Shown: positions 18,404 to 26,726 of the stretch, in pieces
Layout of the letters: each line of letters opens with the position of its first letter
How positions within the stretch are numbered: the stretch's first letter is position 1
Assembly (NCBI GenBank): GCA_963678445.1
Contig: OY782877.1
Location: 248,001 to 312,000 of the forward strand
Length of the DNA stretch: 64,000 nt
From: G963678445 sp963678445
GTDB lineage: Bacteria > Hydrogenedentota > Hydrogenedentia > Hydrogenedentales > G963678445
Direction: 5' to 3'
Translations under genes and position numbers: made by a program
Notes under the pieces: model-generated
Databases searched by the model: none
What the model was told of the DNA's origin: nothing
Seen by the model: only the letters and a program-made list of their open reading frames with translations

Positions 18404-18997
18404 TTAAAAAATAAGCGTGCTCAATTTCTCCGCTACATGTTGAATGAGCTGATCTACTGCACCGTTCATCCCCTCGACAAAGGCAATGGGGGTATCGTCC
18501 TCTATGACATGGGTAAACGTAAGTGTTTCTACCCAATAGGCATTTGTGCCACGCGCTTCCCGCAGCTCCAGATGCAACGAAATAACAGCCTGAAGGGAGG
18601 TATCTGAGCGTTCCTCGTGGAATTTACGCAATTCCCCCGTCAAAATCAAGTCAGGACGCGCCATATCGGCGGCATTGCCTACATCCTGAAAACGTCCTGT
18701 TGCCATAATGGCGTCGCTCACCGCACGGGTCACCATATCACCAGGCTGCTCCGCCCACTCTTCATTGGGATAGACTCCCAAACGCGCCCCTTCCTGATAC
18801 ACCAGTGGCAAACGGTAGGGTTGCGCCACCATAAAGGGACGAATCCCAAGGGTTTTACCGCTATTCTTGGCTTGGGACACATTGATATCGGGTTGCAACA
18901 CATAACGTTGCGGCACCGTTACATGATTAGGTGTAAGGCAACCGGAGAGCAGTGGAAAAAGCATCGCTATCCACAATATTTTTCCCCTCGCAGACAT
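18404..18997 (-). CDS. ABC-type transport auxiliary lipoprotein (PqiC-like)
   Basis: A 197-residue lipoprotein with signal peptide and lipobox LLSGC (Cys about 20). The body matches the ABC_trans_aux/PqiC type: LGIRPFMVAQPYRLPLVYQ, ADMARPDLILTGELRKF and SLHLELREARG. Members assist MCE-protein lipid transport between the two membranes. It starts 3 bp after mlaD, with the ribosome site GAGGAA inside the mlaD end, so it is the last gene of the mla operon. Confidence 0.8.
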   Translation of the reverse strand: MSARGKILWIAMLFPLLSGCLTPNHVTVPQRYVLQPDINVSQAKNSGKTLGIRPFMVAQPYRLPLVYQEGARLGVYPNEEWAEQPGDMVTRAVSDAIMATGRFQDVGNAADMARPDLILTGELRKFHEERSDTSLQAVISLHLELREARGTNAYWVETLTFTHVIEDDTPIAFVEGMNGAVDQLIQHVAEKLSTLIF

Positions 18998-19000
18998 AAG

Positions 19001-19984
19001 CTATTCCTCAATTTTTCCTTTACCCCGCACCAGCGATGCAGGATCGACCTCAAGTTGTTCGATGAATCTGCGCATAGAGTCAAACGTATTCCCCAATTCG
19101 CCCAACCCCTGACGCAGCATATATTCCATATTATCCGCTTCATGCAAAACATTGGCAGAAAGGGCATCAAATTCCCCGAGCGTTTTCTTTACCGTATCCG
19201 AGACATCTGCAATGTTATCCAATACCCGCTGCAATTCATGCTGGGTTTGCTCCACATCCACTTGTGTAATCTTCTTATTCACATTCTGCACCAAGGTGTC
19301 TGTATCAGCTGCCAGCGCATCTACCTTTTCCATGATCTTTTTCACATGCTCAATAACCTTCTGCGCCTCATCACGCACCTGCGAAACTGTCTGTTGCGCC
19401 TCATCCACCAGACCACGCCCATCGTCAAGAAAGGTTTGTCCTTTAGTGATCAGTTCATTCGTATTATCGACCACCGCAGTCAACTTGCCGTCATCCATAC
19501 CGTTCAGGCCCGCCTTCACCGATTCGGCAATACTGGTCAGGTTTTCCATAAACCCTTCCACCTTTGAACTGACCGCAGTCAACGTCGACATCTTGGTCGG
19601 AATCTTACTATCGGGAGCCAAAGGCGCTGATTCTATCGTACCCCCATCCAGCGAAATGGCCATGGTTCCCGCCGCTAAACTATAGATGACCAGTTGCGCC
19701 TCTACCCCTTCACGCAACAACACTTTTCGTGGATCAATGTTAATCTCAACACGAGGACGGTTTTCCTGGGTCACATAAATGGAACTAACCTTGCCTACAG
19801 GCACTCCCAGATACTCAACCATGCTACCTTCATATAATCCCAAAACCGATTCTTCAAAATCGATCCAGTAGTGCAAGCCCGGGTTCTCATAGAGTCCCCC
19901 CAAGGTAAAAATTCCCGCAACGATCAATCCAAAGCAAAATGTCAAAAAGACACCCACTTTTATTTTTTGCTTTCGTGTAGCCAC
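19001..19984 (-). CDS. mlaD: MCE/MlaD-family lipid-transport binding protein
   Basis: Periplasmic substrate-binding part of the Mla-type phospholipid transporter, anchored by one N-terminal membrane helix (about 10-31). The MCE domain (about 38-118) has VLGLYEGSMVEYLGVPVGKV and VEAQLVIYSLAAGTMAISL. A long helical, coiled-coil region (about 135-310) follows, likely the tube-forming helix of MCE proteins. It is 327 residues, longer than E. coli MlaD (about 183) and closer to long-helix MCE proteins. The start is GTG at 19984 with GGAA upstream. It lies 22 bp downstream of mlaF. Confidence 0.9.
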   Translation of the reverse strand: MATRKQKIKVGVFLTFCFGLIVAGIFTLGGLYENPGLHYWIDFEESVLGLYEGSMVEYLGVPVGKVSSIYVTQENRPRVEINIDPRKVLLREGVEAQLVIYSLAAGTMAISLDGGTIESAPLAPDSKIPTKMSTLTAVSSKVEGFMENLTSIAESVKAGLNGMDDGKLTAVVDNTNELITKGQTFLDDGRGLVDEAQQTVSQVRDEAQKVIEHVKKIMEKVDALAADTDTLVQNVNKKITQVDVEQTQHELQRVLDNIADVSDTVKKTLGEFDALSANVLHEADNMEYMLRQGLGELGNTFDSMRRFIEQLEVDPASLVRGKGKIEE

Positions 19985-20006
19985 GAAAATATTCCTTTTT
20001 GTTTTT

Positions 20007-20774
20007 TTACATCACATTGCGCTGGGTAATATACTCATCCGCACGTCGTTCAAAAAACTGGCGCACCCGCTCCACCGATGAAGCCTCAGCCTCTTCCGGC
20101 GTACCCAAGAATATCACTTTCCCCTTATCCAACATCAAAACTCGATCCGCAATCTTACGAATTGAATCGAGTTCGTGGGTCACGATAACAAAGGTGGTAT
20201 GAAGAAGATTTCGTAGCTCAAGCACCAACTCATCCAAACCACACGCCATAATCGGGTCCAGCCCCGCGCCCGGTTCATCAAAATACACCAAAGGGGGATC
20301 CACCGCAATGGCACGCGCCAATCCTGCCCGTTTACGCATCCCGCCGGACAATTCGCTGGGCATCATGTGCTCCGCACCCGAGAGGCCGACCAGACTCAAC
20401 TTCATACGCACCAAACTGGGAATCAACGCGTCGTCTACGATGCCATACTCCCGCATTGGCATAGCGACATTGTCGCCGATGCTCATCGAATTAAACAACG
20501 CACTGGATTGAAACGCGATACCAATGGTGCGCTGCATCTGCGCCAATTCATCTTCCCCCATACGGGCAATATCTGCCCCCTGATGAAGTATCTTTCCGGA
20601 GGTAGGACGCAACAAACCGCACATATGCTTCAGCAGCGTACTTTTTCCGCAACCGCTACCGCCGATAATACAGAAGATCTCACCCCGATTCACCGAGAAG
20701 GAAACCTCGTCCAACACTTTGGTTTCCCCATAGTGCGTCACGAGATCTTTTACTTCGATAATGACATCGTTCAT
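20007..20774 (-). CDS. mlaF: Mla-type ABC transporter ATP-binding protein
   Basis: Cytoplasmic ATPase of the MlaFEDB-type transporter, 255 residues. Walker A is GGSGCGKST (about 37-45), the signature is LSGGMRKRAGLARAI, Walker B is PLVYFDEPGAGLDP and the H-loop is VTHELDSI. GMRKRAGLARA is characteristic of the MlaF branch. It lies 29 bp downstream of mlaE and upstream of mlaD, the usual order. Confidence 0.95.
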   Translation of the reverse strand: MNDVIIEVKDLVTHYGETKVLDEVSFSVNRGEIFCIIGGSGCGKSTLLKHMCGLLRPTSGKILHQGADIARMGEDELAQMQRTIGIAFQSSALFNSMSIGDNVAMPMREYGIVDDALIPSLVRMKLSLVGLSGAEHMMPSELSGGMRKRAGLARAIAVDPPLVYFDEPGAGLDPIMACGLDELVLELRNLLHTTFVIVTHELDSIRKIADRVLMLDKGKVIFLGTPEEAEASSVERVRQFFERRADEYITQRNVM

Positions 20775-20803
20775 AGTTTATTCACCGTTGTAAAGCGGCG
20801 TCC

Positions 20804-21892
20804 TCACGCGGGAATCGCATAGTAAAATATGGCAGCAAAAATAATATCCACACAAATCAACATGAACACATCCATCACCACAGAACGGGTCGTCATCAAC
20901 CCCACCCCCCGAGAACCACCCGTAACACGAAGTCCGTTATGGCAACCAATCAATACGATAAAAACCGCAAATACGAAAGTTTTAAGCATTCCCTGCATCA
21001 AATCGCTTAAATCCGCGGCATTTAGCGTCTGTGTCCACCAAATCGAAGGGCGGAAGCCTAACACCAGCACCCCCCAGAAAAAACCGCCTAGAATACCGGA
21101 GATCAGTCCCAGTACAACGAGGCAAGGCAAGACAAGAAGTAACGCGAGCATCTTTGGGGCGACAAGAAACTGGGAAACGTTGAGTCCCATACCACGCAAA
21201 GCGTCGACCTCCTCCTGCACCTTCATCGTAGCCAATTCCGCTGCAATGGCCGCGCCGGTACGTGCGCTCACTACCGTAGAGGTCATAATGGCAGCCAGCT
21301 CTCGCGCAAAACCGATCATGATGAGATCGGCCACGTAAATAGAAAGACCAAAACTGGCAACCTGCGCCGAGGAAAGCATGGCAATAATCAGGCCAAGCAG
21401 AAAATTCATCAGGCAGACAATACGAACGGCGCGCACACCCATCTCATGAATCTCATCTATCAGCAACCCCCAGCGGAATCCCCTACCCTCCAACGGCGCT
21501 ACGAAGGTCCAATAGACGGCGTCAAAGCACAGTTCCAGAAATTCCTCTATCTCACCAGTCCATTTGATAATGCGCCCACCGAGCTCTTCAAAAACACCCT
21601 CTTCGCGCTTCCCGGAAGAAGGAAGCGCAGTGAGTGAAGGGCGAATAATGGACAAAAAATCAGCAACCCTTCCCTGCTCACCTTCATAACGGAACGTAGC
21701 GTGACGCTTGTGCGCATAACGCACCAGATCAATGAGCCAGGCGGCACCGGGGCTGTCGATCGATTGCGTAGGGCTGAGGTCCAGAACCACCACATCCCCT
21801 TTGGCCAAACGCAACTTACGCATCGCCACCTGCAATGCACGCCCCGTATCCTGATCGAGCGTTGTCGGAGCCTGGATACTATGCTCAGCCAT
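20804..21892 (-). CDS. mlaE: Mla-type ABC permease with N-terminal STAS domain
   Basis: A 362-residue inner-membrane permease. Residues about 1-100 form a STAS-like domain (VVVLDLSPTQSIDSPGAAWLIDL), normally a separate MlaB protein in E. coli. The MlaE domain (about 125-360) shows FARELAAIMTSTVVSARTGA and the EVDALRGMGL coupling helix, followed by four to five membrane helices. The fusion removes the need for a separate mlaB. It overlaps ligA by 8 bp, so translation of the mla operon is coupled to ligA. Confidence 0.93.
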   Translation of the reverse strand: MAEHSIQAPTTLDQDTGRALQVAMRKLRLAKGDVVVLDLSPTQSIDSPGAAWLIDLVRYAHKRHATFRYEGEQGRVADFLSIIRPSLTALPSSGKREEGVFEELGGRIIKWTGEIEEFLELCFDAVYWTFVAPLEGRGFRWGLLIDEIHEMGVRAVRIVCLMNFLLGLIIAMLSSAQVASFGLSIYVADLIMIGFARELAAIMTSTVVSARTGAAIAAELATMKVQEEVDALRGMGLNVSQFLVAPKMLALLLVLPCLVVLGLISGILGGFFWGVLVLGFRPSIWWTQTLNAADLSDLMQGMLKTFVFAVFIVLIGCHNGLRVTGGSRGVGLMTTRSVVMDVFMLICVDIIFAAIFYYAIPA

Positions 21893-23909
21893 GAAGGTTT
21901 CCTATAAATTGCTCAAATGCACTTTCATCCAACACGGTCACTCCCAGCGCCTGGGCCTTGGAAAGCTTCGAACCCGCATTAGCGCCTGCAATGAGATAAT
22001 CCGTCTTCTTACTTACACTCGTAGTCGGTTTTCCTCCCAACGCCTTGATACGCGCATGCACCTCATCCCGCGTGTTGTGTTCCAACGTCCCTGTCACTAC
22101 AAACGTTTTTCCTGCCAACAGCGATGACGTCGCTGAGTCTTCCGCACGCGCCTCCTGCATCGCAAAACCTACCTGACGCAAACGCTCCAGCAAAAGTACA
22201 TTTTCCGGCGTATCAAAAAAATCCCGCACACTTTCCGCTACAATACTACCAACCTCATGTAAATTTTCCAATTCTTCTACCGTAGCCGCCTTCAGTGCAT
22301 CGACATCCCCAAAATGCGTTGCCAAAATTTCCGCCGTATGGCGTCCCACATGACGAATTCCCAAACCAAAAAGTACGCGACTGAGCGAACGCGCCTTGCT
22401 CTCCTCCAAAGCTGCCAGCAAGTTAGTCGTCGACTTCTCCCCCATACGTTCCAGAGCCGAAAGCGTCAGCGCATCCAAATAGTAAAAATCCGCTGGATCC
22501 TTCACTCCTCCCTTCTCCACCAACTGGTTCACAATGGCGGGACCCAGTCCATCAATATCCAATGCTTTGCGACTGGCAAAATGCGTTAGCCGCTCTTTCA
22601 CCTGTGCGGGACAGGAAAAGTTAAGACAACGCAAGGCGACCCCATCGGGATCTTTATGGGCCTCCGTATGGCAGACCGGACAGTGCGTAGGCACCGCAAA
22701 GGCTTCGCCGCGCTCTTCCCCTTCAACAGGAACGTGCCCTAAAATTTGCGGGATGATCTCCCCCGCCTTCTGCACTTCCACGATATCGCCAACACGCACA
22801 TCCTTCTTGGCCAACTCCTCAAAATTGTGCAATGTGGCGCGTTTCACCACCGTGCCCGCCAGCTTGACAGGCTCCATCTCAGCAACCGGCGTCAATGCGC
22901 CTGACTTGCCTACCTGCACCTCAATGTGTTTCAAACGCGTACGCGCCACCTCAGCCGGAAACTTATAGGCAATCACCCAACGCGGTGCCTTACTGGTTGC
23001 CCCCAAACGCTCCCGCTGCGTCATCAGATCCACCTTCAGCACCATACCATCGATTTCGTAATCCAGTTCAAAACGACGCTTCTGCCAACGATTACACACA
23101 TAAATAGCTTCATCGATAGAGGCGCATCGTTCTATATACGGATTCACCGGCACACCCCATGAACGCATCTTTTCCAAAGTTTCCCAATGCGTCGCAGGCA
23201 GGTTGCCCGCATCTGACAGAGCTTGGTACAAAAAGATATCCAGCCGACGTTGCGCTACCAGTGCCGGGTCCAGCAATTTCAACGTACCCGCCGTGGTATT
23301 ACGCGGATTACGAAAAGGTTCATCCCCCGCTTCCACACGCAGACGGTTAATACGCTCCAATTCCGAATTACGCATGTAAATCTCCCCTCGCATCTCCACC
23401 ACCGCCGGCACAGCCCCCTGTAACCGAAGCGGCACACTGCGAATCTGTCGCACATTCTGGGTGATATTATCTCCTTGCACCCCATCCCCTCGCGTCGCCC
23501 CCTGCACCAAAACCCCTTGCTCATAACGCAACGACACCGCTACCCCATCCAGCTTCAGCTCCACCACATACGAAGGCGTTTCGCCACCCAAACCACGGCG
23601 CACCCGCTGATCAAACTCCCGCAACTCCGCCGCATTATACGTATTGTCAATAGAGAGCATCGGTACACTATGCAACACCGTCTCAAAGCCTTCCAACGGC
23701 GCACCGCCAACACGCCGCGTCGGCGAATCAGCGCTTTGCAGCGCCGGAAACTGCTCCTCCAGCACCTGCAACTCCCGCAACAAGGCGTCAAACTCCAAAT
23801 CCGTGATTTCCGTCCGCGCCTCAACATAATACAAACGATTATGCCGCTCCACCTCCTTCTTCAAAAACGCATACCGCTCTCGCACAGCATCTGTAAGTTT
23901 TTCCGGCAT
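21885..23909 (-). CDS. ligA: NAD-dependent DNA ligase
   Basis: Seals nicks in DNA using NAD+. It is about 674 residues, the full family length. In order: the NMN-binding Ia domain (RHNRLYYVEA), the adenylation domain with the active-site lysine in ELKLDGVAVSLRY, the OB fold (VGKSGALTPVAEMEPV), a four-cysteine zinc finger (CPVC...CLNFSCPA), HhH repeats and a C-terminal BRCT domain (LLAGKTFVVTGTLEH...KKTDYLIAG). ATG 23909 is chosen because GAGG lies five bases upstream; in-frame ATGs at 23912 and 23924 are alternatives, the latter without a ribosome site. Confidence 0.97.
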   Translation of the reverse strand: MPEKLTDAVRERYAFLKKEVERHNRLYYVEARTEITDLEFDALLRELQVLEEQFPALQSADSPTRRVGGAPLEGFETVLHSVPMLSIDNTYNAAELREFDQRVRRGLGGETPSYVVELKLDGVAVSLRYEQGVLVQGATRGDGVQGDNITQNVRQIRSVPLRLQGAVPAVVEMRGEIYMRNSELERINRLRVEAGDEPFRNPRNTTAGTLKLLDPALVAQRRLDIFLYQALSDAGNLPATHWETLEKMRSWGVPVNPYIERCASIDEAIYVCNRWQKRRFELDYEIDGMVLKVDLMTQRERLGATSKAPRWVIAYKFPAEVARTRLKHIEVQVGKSGALTPVAEMEPVKLAGTVVKRATLHNFEELAKKDVRVGDIVEVQKAGEIIPQILGHVPVEGEERGEAFAVPTHCPVCHTEAHKDPDGVALRCLNFSCPAQVKERLTHFASRKALDIDGLGPAIVNQLVEKGGVKDPADFYYLDALTLSALERMGEKSTTNLLAALEESKARSLSRVLFGLGIRHVGRHTAEILATHFGDVDALKAATVEELENLHEVGSIVAESVRDFFDTPENVLLLERLRQVGFAMQEARAEDSATSSLLAGKTFVVTGTLEHNTRDEVHARIKALGGKPTTSVSKKTDYLIAGANAGSKLSKAQALGVTVLDESAFEQFIGNLHG

Positions 23910-24449
23910 CATATCCTCACACATGGGGGTTGTCTACACTGTAATCAAGGTACCCCTGCCTTAATCTTCCATTGAAATGAAAAAAACACCGCGTACAGAA
24001 TAGCAAATTTACAGCAACTGCCTGCAATGCGTTCTGTGTTTCCATGATCCAGATGCTGAAGTGGACAGCAGCCGTAAGCAGTGGCCAGCGCCACAGGCAG
24101 TATAATATAGTCCTCACCAGCAGGAAGCAGAGCAAAATTGTGTTCATATCCGCGCATTGAATGTGGATATGCCCTTCCCCCTTGCACTATGCCGGAGCTA
24201 AAGTTTATTGGGCGAAGCAGGTCGTCCGCAGCCCCACGCCCGAAGGTATTTCATTGTGCATGGTTGACCCCCTGTTTACACAAAAAAATACAACCGGAAT
24301 AGATATGGTATCAGCCTGCTGGGATATCGCAGGCACAACTTGGACATATCGCTATACGCCAGAACTTCGGTGCACGCTCCCCTTTTCGCGACACGTCCCA
24401 GTTAGAAACCGTAAGGCAAGATTAGCTCAGGGCGAACCCGCGTCACCGT
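23910..24449. other. Intergenic region between ligA and the smg-like gene
   Basis: Contains one diverged copy of the dispersed repeat (24081-24150) and a short hairpin GCCTGC / GCAGGC at 24314-24334. A plus-strand open frame across 24161-24625 runs antisense into the next gene and lacks a ribosome site. The ligA promoter on the minus strand is expected here but is not clear. Confidence 0.4.
24081..24150 (+). repeat. Dispersed structured repeat, diverged A-type copy
   Basis: Hairpin 1 GTGGC-CAGC-GCCAC (co-varied), then AGGCAGTATAATATAGTCCT, CACCAGC and AGAGCAAAATTGTGTTCAT in family order. The 3' end is poorly preserved. Confidence 0.65.
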
Positions 24450-24911
24450 TCAATGCAGGTTGGCACTATTGCCTTCGAACGCATTCAGCAAGGTTTGCTG
24501 CGATTCAACATCTCGGGAGTTGCACAACAACCACGAAAGCAGGTAGTCGAGTTCGTCCATACCAACCTCGCCTTCGAATTGGCCCAGACGCTCCAGCAAC
24601 ATTTCCAGCTCAGGCACGTCGATAAGCTCATACAACTCCAGACGCGCCAATGCATCGCGGGCTTCCGGCGCAAGCTTACAACGTTCGAAATAGGACAGGT
24701 GCCGTACAACACCAGGACGCCGCTGTGGGGCTTCCTGAAGATGACGCCGCAAGGTAGGCCCCACCATCTTCAACGCGGTATCAATATCCGCAGGATTGTA
24801 GCCCTGCCAGGCCAGCCAGCGTCGTAAGGCATTTTCCGAAGGAGGGATTTCAGGGGTTTCATCCAAGCGGTTCATAATGACACAAACCAAGTCGGCAAGA
24901 TGCCGTTTCAT
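24450..24911 (-). CDS. smg: Smg family protein (DUF494)
   Basis: A 153-residue cytoplasmic protein. It shares the layout of Smg: an N-terminal all-helical part, a middle block of the type YFERCKLAPEARDALARLELYELI, a segment ELEMLLERLG, and a short C-terminus ending in Leu-His. In proteobacteria smg lies near dprA/topA; here it stands alone between ligA and a prepilin gene. The biochemical role of the family is unknown. The start at 24911 has GGAG upstream. Confidence 0.7.
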   Translation of the reverse strand: MKRHLADLVCVIMNRLDETPEIPPSENALRRWLAWQGYNPADIDTALKMVGPTLRRHLQEAPQRRPGVVRHLSYFERCKLAPEARDALARLELYELIDVPELEMLLERLGQFEGEVGMDELDYLLSWLLCNSRDVESQQTLLNAFEGNSANLH

Positions 24912-25128
24912 TGATATTCTCCACGTTCCATCTAGAACGGTATGAGCATTGAATCCATAAAGCGACTCAACATTGCACTTCAGCTACTGGCATTATTGTA
25001 GGGCTCTTCAGCAGCCCCTGTCAACTACCTCGCAACATTGCCACTGGCTCGTTCCAGATAGAGATTTCTCGAGAATAAAAACACCTTTAAAAGCTCCTTT
25101 TCGCTTCGAATAATTCTCAGCATAACGG

Positions 25129-26130
25129 CTATTTTGCAAAGCCGATAGCGCCAATGGTGTATGCCATCCCCCCATTGACCGGCGCCGTGCTACCGCCGCT
25201 TCCGTAGGGTTTTTCAACAATGTATTTAACAAAGTCCACATGACCGTCCATATACAGCACATTGCAACCGCCAGGTACATGATTAAAACCTTCCGGTTGA
25301 TCGGAAACGATGTCGAACATGATAAAAATATCGCTTTGCGCTTTCGAAGTAGCTCCGGCATTGTTTATATCCGTAATAAGAAAACGCTCAATACCTTCCC
25401 GCAGACGATAAATGATATCACCGCCCCCATTACCACTACCTGGACGATACGCGCCAATATTCGAATCACCATCAGCGCGTTCCGCCAAAAGGTACTCATC
25501 CGTTAATGCAGGCACAAAACGTTCGATGGCAAGCCAGGCAATCTGCGCGGGACATTGTGATAGATCGATCCATCCCCCAAAGCTGATATCTTCCTCATAG
25601 GGGTCCGTACTGTCTACCTGGTCGAAGACCCAGCCAAAGTAACAATAACTGGCGTCAATCGCACGCTCTCCCCGATGGCTTTCTTTGCAAGGCTCGCTAA
25701 AATTAGAGCGCCCCAACCCCGGCGTCTCCAAATCACTCATACTGTTTGTGGCGTCAGAAGGACAAAAAATAATACTGGGGTCGTTCAGATATTCGGGATA
25801 GATCGCCCCCACCCGTGGACCAGCAGCAAGCCAGACCGCTTCCTCCCCGGCATCGGGCAACGCAGGATCACTACAGTCCACCTGCTCCTTATGTCCCTCA
25901 GCAAGCATAGGAGGATAACGTTCCCCCTTGGACTCGGTCGCATACATTTTGAAAACAATTCCCCACTGCTTCAAATTATTCTGGCAACTTGCACGACGCG
26001 CAGATTCACGAGCACGCGCCAACGCTGGCAAAAGAATCGCCGCCAAAATACCAATAATGGCAATTACGACAAGCAACTCAATCAGGGTAAAGCCCTTTTT
26101 CCTATACACCCCCAACAAGCGCATTTGCAT
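25129..26130 (-). CDS. Type II secretion/prepilin-like protein with H-X9-DG C-terminus (DUF1559)
   Basis: A 333-residue pseudopilin-like protein. The type III prepilin signal KKGFTLIELLVVIAIIGILA has the cleavage glycine at about residue 13 and Glu at +5. ARESARRASCQNNLKQWG follows. The C-terminal FNHVPGGCNVLYMDGHV carries the H-X9-DG motif that defines the DUF1559 family, very abundant in Planctomycetes and related phyla. ATG 26130 is preferred (GGAGGGG upstream) over the upstream in-frame ATG at 26166. It is not linked to other pilus genes here. Its substrate or role is unknown. Confidence 0.9.
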   Translation of the reverse strand: MQMRLLGVYRKKGFTLIELLVVIAIIGILAAILLPALARARESARRASCQNNLKQWGIVFKMYATESKGERYPPMLAEGHKEQVDCSDPALPDAGEEAVWLAAGPRVGAIYPEYLNDPSIIFCPSDATNSMSDLETPGLGRSNFSEPCKESHRGERAIDASYCYFGWVFDQVDSTDPYEEDISFGGWIDLSQCPAQIAWLAIERFVPALTDEYLLAERADGDSNIGAYRPGSGNGGGDIIYRLREGIERFLITDINNAGATSKAQSDIFIMFDIVSDQPEGFNHVPGGCNVLYMDGHVDFVKYIVEKPYGSGGSTAPVNGGMAYTIGAIGFAK

Positions 26131-26591
26131 AACACCCCTCCAACGCTGCAATCCGTTAGCAGCCATGTCCTATCATGATTTCAAAACACATCACGCCAAT
26201 GTCTCAATACGTCCGCCCTCTGGAATAGCGTCCCTCTATAGCACCCATAGAATCCACAGCTCTTAGAGCTCCTTACGCGCTCTATTCCAAACTCATCCAC
26301 TTTTGTCACACACAAAAATAAGACAACATAAAGAAAGAATCGGTTTCATCCTTTTTTTAGAATTCACACTCAAAGCTTCCCAAGAACTACAAGCAAGTGG
26401 CCAGCACGCAGGCAGTCCTTATAGTCCTTGCCGTACCTTCTCACAGTAAAGAGCTCGTTTTTTATGACAATTTTTCAAAATTCAGTCGCTAATAGAATTC
26501 AAACGACAGCAGTAAAAATAGCCTTCCTGAGGATTACGCTGGCAACCAGCCCCGAAAAATTGGTATAAACAACCTTCTATTGAGGTCAGCA
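26131..26591. other. Divergent intergenic region before the glycan-modification island
   Basis: Holds a complete repeat copy (26397-26492). Promoters for the prepilin gene (minus) and the gtr-like island (plus) must lie here or nearby, but no convincing -10/-35 pair was found. Confidence 0.4.
26397..26492 (+). repeat. Dispersed structured repeat, A-type copy
   Basis: GTGGCCAGCACGCAGGCA (hairpin 1 partly decayed), TATAGTCCTTGCCGTACC, CACAGTAAAGAGC, the CGTTTTTTATGACAA core and the terminal TCAGTCGCTAATAG. Confidence 0.75.
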
Positions 26592-26726
26592 ATGAGTAGG
26601 AACCTGGCCGTAATTGTCTGTGGCTGCTTTGAAATACCCGTCATGGAAAACGTCAGGAATCCTATTGACATTACTTGGCTGGGGGGCTGCTCCGCTAGTT
26701 TCTATATACGTAGGGAGACGACCTGA
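26592..26726 (+). CDS. Small 44-codon ORF coupled to the gtrII-like gene
   Basis: ATG at 26592 is preceded by GAGG at good spacing. The frame ends in TGA whose A is the first base of the next gene's ATG (TGATG overlap), so translation could be coupled. The 44 residues include the segment ITWLGGCSASFYIRRET, which faintly resembles an internal block of family 2 glycosyltransferases. The frame remains open upstream of the ATG back to the end of the repeat. It may therefore be a leader peptide or the decayed remnant of an upstream glycosyltransferase. Low confidence as a real gene. Confidence 0.3.
   Translation: MSRNLAVIVCGCFEIPVMENVRNPIDITWLGGCSASFYIRRETT

Noticed and set aside
17213..18607. 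464-codon plus-strand open frame
   Set aside because: Lies fully antisense to the deacetylase-like gene and lipoprotein end, has no ribosome site and no recognisable motif; its composition is a shadow of the minus-strand codons.
18617..19567. 316-codon plus-strand open frame
   Set aside because: Antisense to mlaD and its lipoprotein, no start signal.
24161..24625. 154-codon plus-strand open frame after ligA
   Set aside because: Overlaps the Smg-family gene in antisense, no ribosome site, no family features.
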